Below, piece by piece: positions 26,790-33,299 of a stretch of DNA of 64,000 bases. The notes below the pieces were generated by a model. It did no database searches. It had not been told where the DNA came from and saw only the letters and a program-made list of their open reading frames with translations. Numbering within the stretch: position 1 is the stretch's first letter; each line of letters begins with the position of its first letter. Position numbers and translations under genes: made by a program. The stretch spans positions 217,750 to 281,749 of the forward strand of contig CAKZRQ010000015.1 of the NCBI GenBank assembly GCA_937146645.1. Direction: 5' to 3'. Origin of the DNA: an uncultured Cyclobacteriaceae bacterium. Its GTDB lineage: Bacteria; Bacteroidota; Bacteroidia; Cytophagales; Cyclobacteriaceae.

Positions 26790-27641
26790 ATGAACACAAA
26801 TCAAATTCTAAAGAGTTTAGCCGTCACTGGTTCGGTAATTATAGTTTATAATTTCTGGAATATCATGGGTCTATTCTCTATCGATTCCTTTGATGTATTA
26901 GAGAATCAATATTTAGATTCTCTTCTTTTCAATATTGTCCAATCGTCACCTGTGGTGTTAACTGCGATTGCTCTATTTGGTAAAGATGCATTTAAAATTT
27001 CTGGGGTTATGGGATCTCCTTTAAAGGGATTTTTTATCGGCCTTACATGCTGTATCCCTTTATTCATCATTTTTTCTTTTACCTATTCGCTAAATGAAAA
27101 TTTTGATTTGTACAGGGCCTACCGAATGGCGCTGTTGTCTGGTTTCTTTGAAGAATTAATATTCAGGACTTTTTTCTTTGGTGCTTTATTTGGGTTGTTG
27201 AAGTGGAAATTTTGGCCTGCGGTTCTTCTAAATGCTGCCATTTTCAGTTATGGACATTTGTATCAGGCGAATGATTTTCTATCCAGTTTCCTGACCATTG
27301 TCGTGACAGGAATTGGTGCCATATGGTTTGCATGGCTCTATATCCGATGGAATTATTCGATATGGTTACCTGCTACACTTCACATTCTGATGAATTTTAG
27401 TTGGCACCTGTTTGAGGTTGCCGATGGAACAGCCGGTGGAGGGATTATCTCTTATGTTGGTCGAGCTTCGGTCATTCTTATTTCCATCATCATTACATTG
27501 AAGTATACCTCAAAGATGAAGCCGCTGAATGAAGAGGAGACAGTTAAAGAAGAGGAGAAAAAGCTTAAACTATCCGTTGAACAATCCACTCTTGATTTGA
27601 GAAATATGAGCAGGGCCAATTCTGCAACAACCACCAACTAG
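26790..27641 (+). CDS. CPBP-family intramembrane metalloprotease
   Basis: About 283 residues from ATG 26790, preferred over a TTG 54 nt upstream. It has eight or so membrane helices and the CPBP (Abi/Rce1) motifs: EELIFR with Glu121, Glu122 and Arg126, then FSYGHLYQ as the first histidine motif and LPATLHILMNFSWH as the second. These proteins act in prenyl-type CAAX processing, bacteriocin self-immunity or membrane-protein cleavage. The last 72 nt overlap the convergent homocysteine methyltransferase gene; the C-terminal tail is charged (EEETVKEEEKKLKL). Confidence 0.85.
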   Translation: MNTNQILKSLAVTGSVIIVYNFWNIMGLFSIDSFDVLENQYLDSLLFNIVQSSPVVLTAIALFGKDAFKISGVMGSPLKGFFIGLTCCIPLFIIFSFTYSLNENFDLYRAYRMALLSGFFEELIFRTFFFGALFGLLKWKFWPAVLLNAAIFSYGHLYQANDFLSSFLTIVVTGIGAIWFAWLYIRWNYSIWLPATLHILMNFSWHLFEVADGTAGGGIISYVGRASVILISIIITLKYTSKMKPLNEEETVKEEEKKLKLSVEQSTLDLRNMSRANSATTTN

Positions 27642-28487
27642 ATCGGCGCCGAGGTCCAGCCATTCTTGAGTCATTTTTACAAATGAATTTGCTGTTCCTA
27701 CCCAAGTTTTACTTACCGCATTGAATGCTTCACCGGAATTAGGATAGACTATTATCTTTTTTCCGGTGTTTGCATTTTTGATTCGTTGAATTAACGCAGA
27801 GATAAATCTTGGTTTGGTACAATTCACGCCAAGGGCAAAAACTGTTGGGTGATCTTCGAAAAGCTCTACAGCCTTTTCTATTTGCGTTCCATCATTGATT
27901 TCATTTTCATTTCGGCATGAAAATGAAATCCATGAGGACTTTGAGTTTCCTTGAAGTAACTCAGAAAGAACCCTAGCCTCTTCTAAACTAGGAATGGTTT
28001 CAAAGGCGAATAAATCCGCTGTAGAATCTATAAGTATCTCAATTCGCTCTTGATGGAACTCTATAAGTTGATCTGCCGAAATACCATAATTTCCCTTGTA
28101 TTCAGAACCATCGGCTAAATAAGCCCCATATGGTCCGAGGCTGGCTGCAATCAAAGGTCTATTCTGAATCAGCCCCTCTTTTTCGGCTCTTAGGATAGCT
28201 TCTTCTACCAGATTAATGGACTTAACAAGCAATTCCTTTAAGGCATTCTCAGGATAGCCTAACTCCTTGAGGCCTGGTCCAGAAACCTGATAGCTTGATG
28301 AGGCTAGAACCTGTGCTCCTGCTTTGATATACTCGTAATGAGTTTGGATAATAGCTTCCGGATTTTCCTTGATCAATCGAGCTGTCCAGAGCTTATGATT
28401 GAGGTCACAACCTAATGATTCCAGAACATTGGATAATCCGCCATCGGTTAATGCAGGATATTTTAGGCGAGGCGTTATCGAATTCAC
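27570..28487 (-). CDS. mmuM: homocysteine S-methyltransferase
   Basis: A 305-residue single-domain methyltransferase of the MmuM type, transferring a methyl group from S-methylmethionine or S-adenosylmethionine to homocysteine to make methionine. The start reads ALTDGGLSNVLESLGCDLNHKLWTARL. The zinc ligands are present in GVNCTKP and in the C-terminal GGCCRIGPAHI. There is no cobalamin domain. Its 3' end overlaps the CPBP gene on the other strand by 72 nt, and that segment encodes the essential GGCC, so the overlap is real. Confidence 0.88.
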   Translation of the reverse strand: MNSITPRLKYPALTDGGLSNVLESLGCDLNHKLWTARLIKENPEAIIQTHYEYIKAGAQVLASSSYQVSGPGLKELGYPENALKELLVKSINLVEEAILRAEKEGLIQNRPLIAASLGPYGAYLADGSEYKGNYGISADQLIEFHQERIEILIDSTADLFAFETIPSLEEARVLSELLQGNSKSSWISFSCRNENEINDGTQIEKAVELFEDHPTVFALGVNCTKPRFISALIQRIKNANTGKKIIVYPNSGEAFNAVSKTWVGTANSFVKMTQEWLDLGADLVGGCCRIGPAHISQIKSGLFNG

Positions 28488-28542
28488 TTTGTAAATAGGA
28501 TTGTTTCTTTTCTATCTTCTCAATTACTGGGAGCAGCGGATT

Positions 28543-29001
28543 TTAGCGCTTTGGTCGGATCTTTTTTTTAGAAATAGACATTACCTTACTTATACCAAGA
28601 GTATTCTTTTTTGTTAAACCTGGATTTAGTTCATCTGAAATAGCGATTGCCTCCATCACTGATTTTTTGACCTCTTCAATTGGAAATGTGTCCATACCAT
28701 TAACTTGGATGTGTCTTATTAATTTGCCTGTTCCCTTAAGCTTCAATTTACTTTCGATCAGTTCGCTTCCTCTATTGAATCCAAAGTTCACATGTTTAGA
28801 GTAAATCGAAAGATGACAAAAAGCATCCTTTAACTTTTCAGATTTGGAATAAGCTATGGCTAATGCATTATAATTATCCCAAATAAGCTCATTTGCTTCA
28901 GGTGCAATGGTGGTTATGAATAATCTCAACTCCAGAGCCAAATCCTGGATATCCTTATCATAAGGCTGTAAAAATTCCTTGAGTTGTGGGTTCATTTCCA
29001 T
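28543..29001 (-). CDS. DUF1801-family protein
   Basis: A 152-residue soluble protein with the DUF1801 pattern: LALELRLFITTIAPEANELIWDNYNALAIAY, then FCHLSIYSKHVNFGFNRGSEL and GTGKLIRHIQV. It ends in a basic tail (SKKKIRPKR). The fold is frataxin-like; function unknown. It is 28 nt downstream of the S41 peptidase gene on the same strand. Confidence 0.78.
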   Translation of the reverse strand: MEMNPQLKEFLQPYDKDIQDLALELRLFITTIAPEANELIWDNYNALAIAYSKSEKLKDAFCHLSIYSKHVNFGFNRGSELIESKLKLKGTGKLIRHIQVNGMDTFPIEEVKKSVMEAIAISDELNPGLTKKNTLGISKVMSISKKKIRPKR

Positions 29002-29029
29002 AAGCTTTTGGACGAGGATCGATTGATAA

Positions 29030-30403
29030 TCAATTAGATGAATTCTTTTCAGAAATCAACTTTTTAGCCTTTTTCATATGCAGATCTGTCTCTTCCAGCA
29101 ATTCTTCAATGGTAGGCTGGATCAGAAAGTCCGGTAAAAGCCCACGGTTTGAAGTAGTTTGCTTCTCAGATGGATCAAAAGTGATGTGGTATCTGGGAAT
29201 TCCTATTCTGATTTGGGTGTTTTCCAGCATCACGTACTCCTGAGAGCCAGCTGAAAAACCCTCATACCTCGTCCCTGTTTCTTCGCCGATAAAAACAGCG
29301 TCTCCATATTCTTTTAGATACCTAGCCAAAGTACTACCCGCAGAATATGTTCTTCCATTTACCAAGGCATAGATTTGACCCTCAAAAGCGACATTAGAAG
29401 CCTTAGGAAACCGATAATTTCTGATTCTTTCTTCCCAAGAAATGGTTCTTTTTAGCAAGGGAGAATCAGATGGTCTCTTTTGGATAAATGGGACAATGTC
29501 ATCAGCAAATTCATTAAGACCTCCAGTATTTCCTCGAAGGTCAATGATCAAATTTTGAATTGCTTTCTCCTTTAATTCAGTAAATATGCCTTTGTACAGC
29601 TTTTTGGAATCTACATCGTATTTCTCAACTCTTCTTCGATCAAAGGACGGCAGTGTCAGAGTAGCCGAAGTACCCGAGAAACTTAAAGAGTGAAATGCAT
29701 CCACCTCGGTTTCTTTTTGTTTCTCAATCCTCTCAGGATAAAATTTCTCGTAGTTCTCGAAGTGTTTTTCTCTTGTCAATGCCTGAATTGTGTTCTTTTC
29801 AGCTATGCCTGAACCTAACATTGTTTCAATCTCAAAACCTGGTATTTTATCCACATAAAGGAAATACATCCAAGAGAAGTTATTTTCTATGGTTCTATCT
29901 GAATAGGTGAGAATTCTTCCATCAGATGGTGTGCTTTGGTAAAGCTTTTTGAGTATTTCTGAGCTAGAGAGTCCATTGATTGAGATAATCTCAGCCCCCC
30001 TTTTTAAGACTTGTTCGTCTGATAAGTCGAGCCAAACATAGAGTTTGCTATTAGCAATTTTAACCACAAGAGGTATATAGCTAACTTCATTATTGATTAT
30101 TCCTTGATGGACCTGATCCTCCCATGTTCCAAGAGAAAAATGGCCTTCGTTGCTGAAAGCGCAAAGCTGACTGATGAGATCAAAAGCTTCATAATTAGAA
30201 AGAGAGGATTTTGAGACGGAGGAAATTAGGCTGTCAGCACGGTTTTGAAAGCGAGGATTGTATTGCTCAACTGTCGGGTTAAATCTTTCAATTCCTTCCC
30301 TCAGCTGAGTCAGATCCTCAATTACTTGCTCTTTTGATAAACTCTGCGCTTTTATTGAGGAGAGACTTATAACAAAGACCATGAAAAGAAAAAGCTGTTT
30401 CAT
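29030..30403 (-). CDS. secreted S41-family peptidase
   Basis: About 457 residues from ATG 30403 (MKQLFLF), which gives a proper signal peptide ending SIKAQ; an upstream in-frame start would add 10 residues without improving it. The N-terminal half is a helical and PDZ-like region (SNEGHFSLGTWED, VLKRGAEIISINGLSSSEIL). The tail-specific protease core follows: NLIIDLRGNTGGLNEFADDIV and the nucleophile Ser in VNGRTYSAGSTLARYL, with a later FIGEETGTRYEGFS. It probably acts in the periplasm. Confidence 0.86.
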   Translation of the reverse strand: MKQLFLFMVFVISLSSIKAQSLSKEQVIEDLTQLREGIERFNPTVEQYNPRFQNRADSLISSVSKSSLSNYEAFDLISQLCAFSNEGHFSLGTWEDQVHQGIINNEVSYIPLVVKIANSKLYVWLDLSDEQVLKRGAEIISINGLSSSEILKKLYQSTPSDGRILTYSDRTIENNFSWMYFLYVDKIPGFEIETMLGSGIAEKNTIQALTREKHFENYEKFYPERIEKQKETEVDAFHSLSFSGTSATLTLPSFDRRRVEKYDVDSKKLYKGIFTELKEKAIQNLIIDLRGNTGGLNEFADDIVPFIQKRPSDSPLLKRTISWEERIRNYRFPKASNVAFEGQIYALVNGRTYSAGSTLARYLKEYGDAVFIGEETGTRYEGFSAGSQEYVMLENTQIRIGIPRYHITFDPSEKQTTSNRGLLPDFLIQPTIEELLEETDLHMKKAKKLISEKNSSN

Positions 30404-30442
30404 AGTGATGAACAATAGTTGGTTTACCATCACAATAAAACA

Positions 30443-30471
30443 AAAAAGGCCCAGACTTAAATGTTGGGCTT
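30443..30471 (-). terminator. rho-independent terminator
   Basis: Read on the minus strand: GCCCA, a 12-nt loop, TGGGC, then CTTTTTTG. It lies just upstream of the S41 gene and would stop transcripts coming from the tRNA / GIY-YIG side. Confidence 0.65.
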
Positions 30472-30546
30472 ACATGTGAACCAACAAGGGTTTTCTGGTT
30501 ACCTCCATACTTCTAGATAGTTTTCTACGGCTTTTGCGTAAAAGCA

Positions 30547-30574
30547 AAAAGCCCCGCCTAATGACGGAGCTTTT
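30547..30574 (-). terminator. rho-independent terminator after distal tRNA-like copy
   Basis: Minus strand: AAAGCTCCG, loop TCATTAGG, CGGGGCTTT, then a T run. The stem is similar in sequence to the terminator after the intact tRNA (31051-31076), which supports duplication of the tRNA 3' flank. Confidence 0.8.
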
Positions 30575-30582
30575 ACATTGTG

Positions 30583-30645
30583 TGGGCCCACCAGGGCTCG
30601 AACCTGGGACTTTCTGCCCCGATGAATCGGGGGAGTCAGAAACTC
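30583..30645 (-). pseudogene. broken tRNA(CAU)-like copy, anticodon loop replaced by palindrome
   Basis: Bases 30583-30616 match the 3' 34 nt of the intact tRNA (31086-31119) exactly, covering the acceptor 3' strand, the T arm and the 3' side of the anticodon stem. Bases 30633-30645 then match the tRNA again from the anticodon stem into the D arm (12 of 13). Between them, the bases that should be the anticodon loop (ATTAT on the plus strand) are replaced by the palindrome at 30617-30632. The 5' half of the acceptor and the D loop are missing. It cannot be a working tRNA. Confidence 0.75.
30617..30632. repeat. CCCCGAT-GA-ATCGGGG palindrome
   Basis: A perfect 7-bp inverted repeat with a 2-nt loop, sitting exactly where the anticodon loop of the tRNA-like copy should be. 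A related palindrome (CCCGAT core) is at 30994-31019; the GIY-YIG gene lies between them. It resembles REP-type palindromes. Confidence 0.8.
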
Positions 30646-30937
30646 AAGTTTTTGTTTTTTGAAGTAGGTTCTGTAGAAGTGCAGGGTTTTCTTTGAGTTT
30701 TCTTATGAAAGACGCACTTTTCATTCTTTTTATGTAAAGCTCAATTCGTCTTGCCTGTGAATAGGATTCAGTCTGAATACTTACAAATAACTCCCAGTCA
30801 GAGGCTTTGCTAGTGAATCGGTGGTTTCCGTAAGAGTGAAGATTGTGTTTCTGAATTCTTGATTCTAAGGTTTCTTGGGTAATTCCAGTGTAAAACTTTT
30901 GAAGACTCGGGCTGAAAAGTATGTAGCAGAAACTCAT
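30644..30937 (-). CDS. small GIY-YIG nuclease
   Basis: A 97-residue GIY-YIG domain protein of the UPF0213 type, starting at ATG 30937 (MSFCYILFSPSLQKFYTG). A longer frame upstream only reads through tRNA-derived sequence and terminator. The two core strands are CYILFS (GIY) and FYTGIT (YIG, here YTG), the catalytic Arg is in LESRIQKHN, and the Glu is in RRIELYIKR; a basic helix closes the protein. It starts right after a terminator hairpin. Its stop codon TGA lies inside the tRNA D-arm-like sequence of the broken copy downstream. It may be the nuclease of a small mobile element. Confidence 0.85.
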   Translation of the reverse strand: MSFCYILFSPSLQKFYTGITQETLESRIQKHNLHSYGNHRFTSKASDWELFVSIQTESYSQARRIELYIKRMKSASFIRKLKENPALLQNLLQKTKT

Positions 30938-30950
30938 TTCCAAATAAAGA

Positions 30951-30973
30951 AAAAAGGCTGGAAGAATCCAGCC
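30951..30973 (-). terminator. rho-independent terminator before GIY-YIG gene
   Basis: Minus strand: GGCTGG, loop ATTCTT, CCAGCC, then TTTTTTCTTT. It follows the middle tRNA-like fragment and ends about 14 nt before the GIY-YIG start codon, so the nuclease gene would need a promoter within or after it, or readthrough. Confidence 0.85.
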
Positions 30974-30977
30974 TCTG

Positions 30978-30993
30978 TGGGCCCACCAGGGCT
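30978..30993 (-). pseudogene. tRNA 3'-end fragment (16 nt) joined to palindrome
   Basis: TGGGCCCACCAGGGCT is identical to the 3' end of the intact tRNA (31086-31101), that is the acceptor 3' strand plus the T-stem 3' strand. At the point where the T loop should follow, the sequence changes to the palindrome at 30994-31019. After the palindrome, GACTTCTTG weakly resembles the tRNA's GACTTTCTG, suggesting that the palindrome interrupts a tRNA-like copy. Confidence 0.65.
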
Positions 30994-31019
30994 TCCCGAT
31001 ATCACATTGTTCATCGGGA
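30994..31019. repeat. TCCCGAT-N12-ATCGGGA palindrome
   Basis: Perfect 7-bp arms (30994-31000 and 31013-31019) around a 12-nt loop. It shares the CCCGAT/ATCGGG core with the palindrome at 30617-30632. It directly abuts tRNA 3'-end sequence, at the T-loop position. Confidence 0.8.
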
Positions 31020-31050
31020 TAGACTTCTTGCCCTTTGGCCTTAAAAGCCA

Positions 31051-31076
31051 AAAGCTCCACCTTAAGGCGGAGCTTT
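31051..31076 (-). terminator. rho-independent terminator after intact tRNA
   Basis: Minus strand: AAAGCTCCGCC, loop TTAA, GGTGGAGCTTT, then TT, with one G-T pair. It lies 9 nt after the tRNA 3' end. Confidence 0.85.
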
Positions 31077-31085
31077 CAACTTTAG

Positions 31086-31159
31086 TGGGCCCACCAGGGC
31101 TCGAACCTGGGACTTTCTGATTATGAGTCAGATACTCTAACCAACTGAGTTATAGGCCC
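31086..31159 (-). tRNA. tRNA with CAU anticodon (elongator Met or Ile2)
   Basis: A 74-nt cloverleaf without an encoded CCA. The acceptor stem GGGCCTA / TGGGCCC has one G-T pair, the D arm contains CTCAGTTGGTTAGAG, and the anticodon stem TCTGA / TCAGA carries the loop CTCATAA (anticodon CAT). The T arm has CCAGG, loop TTCGAGC region, CCTGG. I cannot tell elongator methionine from lysidine-modified isoleucine tRNA by eye. Partial copies of its 3' end lie downstream at 30583-30645 and 30978-30993. Confidence 0.92.
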
Positions 31160-31260
31160 ATTTTTTATCCAAAGTTAAATGGTGTCCATTGAACGCCAAA
31201 CCTTGGTTTTGGGAGTGCAATGTTACATATTTGAATTCATATACACAACCAACTTTCGCC

Positions 31261-31890
31261 ATGAAAAACAGGCCTGAGGCTGACTTTGTAATTTTTGATC
31301 TTGGCAATGTCATCATCGATATTTTTTATCCAGAGACCCTAGAGTATATCAAAGGAAAAGTAGGGCCTTCTCATAAGGAAAAAGTAGCCAATTTTTATTT
31401 GACTGATTTTCATAAGGATTACGAGAAAGGTTTGATCAGTTCAGCGAAATTCAGAGAAGAAATTCGAAATTATTTTGAGGAAGATTGGACTGATGAATTT
31501 GTAGATCATTTGTGGAATTATCTTCTTGGAAAAATTCCATCTGAGCGAATAGAATTAGCTCGAAAGCTCAAAGAAAACTATAATACTGGCGTTCTGAGTA
31601 ATACAAATGAAATCCATGTAGCCGCTTTAAATCAGATTTTGAAAAATGATCATGGTCTAGATTCCTTAGAAGATATTTTCCAGCATGTGTATTTTAGCCA
31701 TGAAATGAATTTGTCCAAACCTGACCCTTTGATTTATGAGACTTTGGTGGCAGAATTAAACACTGAACCGGAGAAAATAATCTTTTTCGATGATCTTAAG
31801 GCGAATGTAGAAAGTGCGCGTCAGGTAGGTTTGCAAGCTCATCAAGTTACAGGTCCCAATGTGATTTTTGATTTCTTCAAAAATGTATAG
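31261..31890 (+). CDS. HAD-family hydrolase (phosphatase)
   Basis: About 209 residues from ATG 31261, chosen over a TTG 72 nt upstream that would add a tail close to the tRNA. HAD motif I is FVIFDLGNVIIDI (DxG type), motif II is TGVLSNTN, motif III is the Lys in HEMNLSKPDPLIYE, and motif IV is IIFFDDLKANVESARQ. The helical cap between motifs I and II makes it a YihX-like sugar-phosphate phosphatase candidate. Its 3' end overlaps the site-2 protease gene by 8 nt. Confidence 0.88.
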   Translation: MKNRPEADFVIFDLGNVIIDIFYPETLEYIKGKVGPSHKEKVANFYLTDFHKDYEKGLISSAKFREEIRNYFEEDWTDEFVDHLWNYLLGKIPSERIELARKLKENYNTGVLSNTNEIHVAALNQILKNDHGLDSLEDIFQHVYFSHEMNLSKPDPLIYETLVAELNTEPEKIIFFDDLKANVESARQVGLQAHQVTGPNVIFDFFKNV

Positions 31891-32992
31891 CCCCAAGGAA
31901 TATCTCCGACATGGGGTTCTTTTCATTTTAACTCTAATAGCCACTACTCTCGCGGGATCCGAATGGCTTTACGGGAAGTCTCTCATGGGCGATGAGGAAA
32001 CTATGATAACGTGGGAATACTTCTGGAAATCCACAGCATTTTCATTTTCCTTCATCGGAATTCTTTTCGTTCATGAAATGGGACATTTGATCTATTCTAT
32101 CAAGAATAAGGTCAAGTGCTCACTTCCCTATTTTATACCTGCCTGGTTTGGGTTCCTCGGCGTGATATCCATTGGGACATTAGGTGCAGTGATTCGTATG
32201 AAATCACTTGTAAATAGCCGACGGAAGTTCTTCGATATCGGAATAGCGGGACCTTTGGCAGGATTTGTTTTGGCTTTCTTTGTTCTGTCATATGGATTTA
32301 TAAACCTACCTGAAGCATCTTATATTTATGAGATTCATCCTGAATATGCCGATCCTGACTTCGAAGGATATGGAGATGATCATATTGGCTTTGAACTGGG
32401 AAACAACCTATTGTTTTGGTTAATGACTGAAACCTTGGCAGATCCGGAACGAATGCCGGTGATGTCTGAAGTTATTCATTACCCATTTCTTTTTGCTGGC
32501 TATTTGGCTTTGTTTTTTACAGCCTTAAATCTCTTGCCCATTGGTCAACTAGATGGTGGGCACGTTGTTTTCGGGCTTTTTCCCAGAAGGCATAAAGAAA
32601 TCTCTCTTGCCGCTTTTATTCTTTTTATAAGCTATGCAGGGATAGGAATTATTTCACCTTTTATGGATTCGAATGACCTATTAATTCGGATTCCACTGTA
32701 TCTAGGATTCCTCTACATATGCCTACATAAATCGGGACTAACTGTCCAAAATAAGATTACAATTGCACTTTCAATTGCCGCCGTTCAATATGCAATTGTC
32801 TTTTTTCGTCCCGAGTTGGAGGGATATCAGGGGTGGTTGTTTTTTGCCTTTCTAATTGGAAGAATAATGGGGACAAAACATCCTGAGGTGACAGGCTTTA
32901 AAGAATTGGACAAAAAAAGAAAGGTTTTGGGCTGGATAGCACTGGTTATTTTTATCCTGTGCTTTTCCCCAAAACCTTTTATCTTTTCCTAA
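31883..32992 (+). CDS. site-2 protease family (M50) membrane metalloprotease
   Basis: About 369 residues from ATG 31883. The zinc motif is HEMGH (His64 to His68) in a membrane helix, and LLPIGQLDGGHV provides the distal Asp ligand. Several other helices are present. SIGTLGAVIRMKS and FDIGIAGPLAGF are typical conserved loop segments of S2P relatives from Bacteroidota and plants (EGY-like). No PDZ domain is seen. It overlaps the HAD gene and is convergent with the rhodanese gene (8-nt gap). Confidence 0.88.
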   Translation: MYSPKEYLRHGVLFILTLIATTLAGSEWLYGKSLMGDEETMITWEYFWKSTAFSFSFIGILFVHEMGHLIYSIKNKVKCSLPYFIPAWFGFLGVISIGTLGAVIRMKSLVNSRRKFFDIGIAGPLAGFVLAFFVLSYGFINLPEASYIYEIHPEYADPDFEGYGDDHIGFELGNNLLFWLMTETLADPERMPVMSEVIHYPFLFAGYLALFFTALNLLPIGQLDGGHVVFGLFPRRHKEISLAAFILFISYAGIGIISPFMDSNDLLIRIPLYLGFLYICLHKSGLTVQNKITIALSIAAVQYAIVFFRPELEGYQGWLFFAFLIGRIMGTKHPEVTGFKELDKKRKVLGWIALVIFILCFSPKPFIFS

Positions 32993-33000
32993 GGGTCTTT

Positions 33001-33297
33001 CTAGATATTTCTATAGGCCATAATTCCGCCTATAACGTTTCTCACTTGCGAAAACCCCTTTGTTTCGAGGAATCTTTTAGCGTTACCACTACGTGCGCCT
33101 GATCTGCAGTGAACGATTATTTCGCTGTCTTTATGGTCCTCTAACTCATCGAGTCGATTTGGTAAATCACCAAGAGGGATGTTCTTAGCTCCAAGGTTAT
33201 CCTCTTCGTATTCCCATTCTTCCCTTACGTCTAAAAAAACGAATTTGTCACCGGCATCCAGCCTTGATTTCAAATCCTGAACATTGATATCTTCCAT
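33001..33297 (-). CDS. rhodanese-like domain protein
   Basis: A 98-residue single rhodanese domain with the active-site loop VHCRSGARS (Cys about residue 71) and the start VFLDVREEWEYEEDNLGAKNIPLGDL. Single-domain rhodaneses carry persulfide sulfur. The gene starts 2 nt after the T9SS protein gene, so it is the last gene of a three-gene unit with PASTA and T9SS proteins. Confidence 0.9.
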   Translation of the reverse strand: MEDINVQDLKSRLDAGDKFVFLDVREEWEYEEDNLGAKNIPLGDLPNRLDELEDHKDSEIIVHCRSGARSGNAKRFLETKGFSQVRNVIGGIMAYRNI

Positions 33298-33299
33298 GA

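Noticed and set aside
28488..28542. SAM riboswitch or S-box before the homocysteine methyltransferase gene
   Set aside because: On the minus strand the space to the next upstream gene is occupied by the CPBP gene's antisense side and no aptamer-like helices are visible close to the start at 28487.
30938..31060. Longer version of the GIY-YIG protein (138 residues)
   Set aside because: The extra 41 residues come from terminator, palindrome and tRNA-like bases; the GIY-YIG domain starts at MSFCYILFS (30937).
30875..31120. Plus-strand 81-codon frame ending in GPPGLEPGTF
   Set aside because: It reads antisense through the tRNA and its fragments; this C-terminal peptide is a known translation artefact of tRNA genes.
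30443..31160. CRISPR array
   Set aside because: The repeated units are tRNA 3' ends and terminators of unequal spacing and length, not regular repeats with spacers; no cas genes are present.
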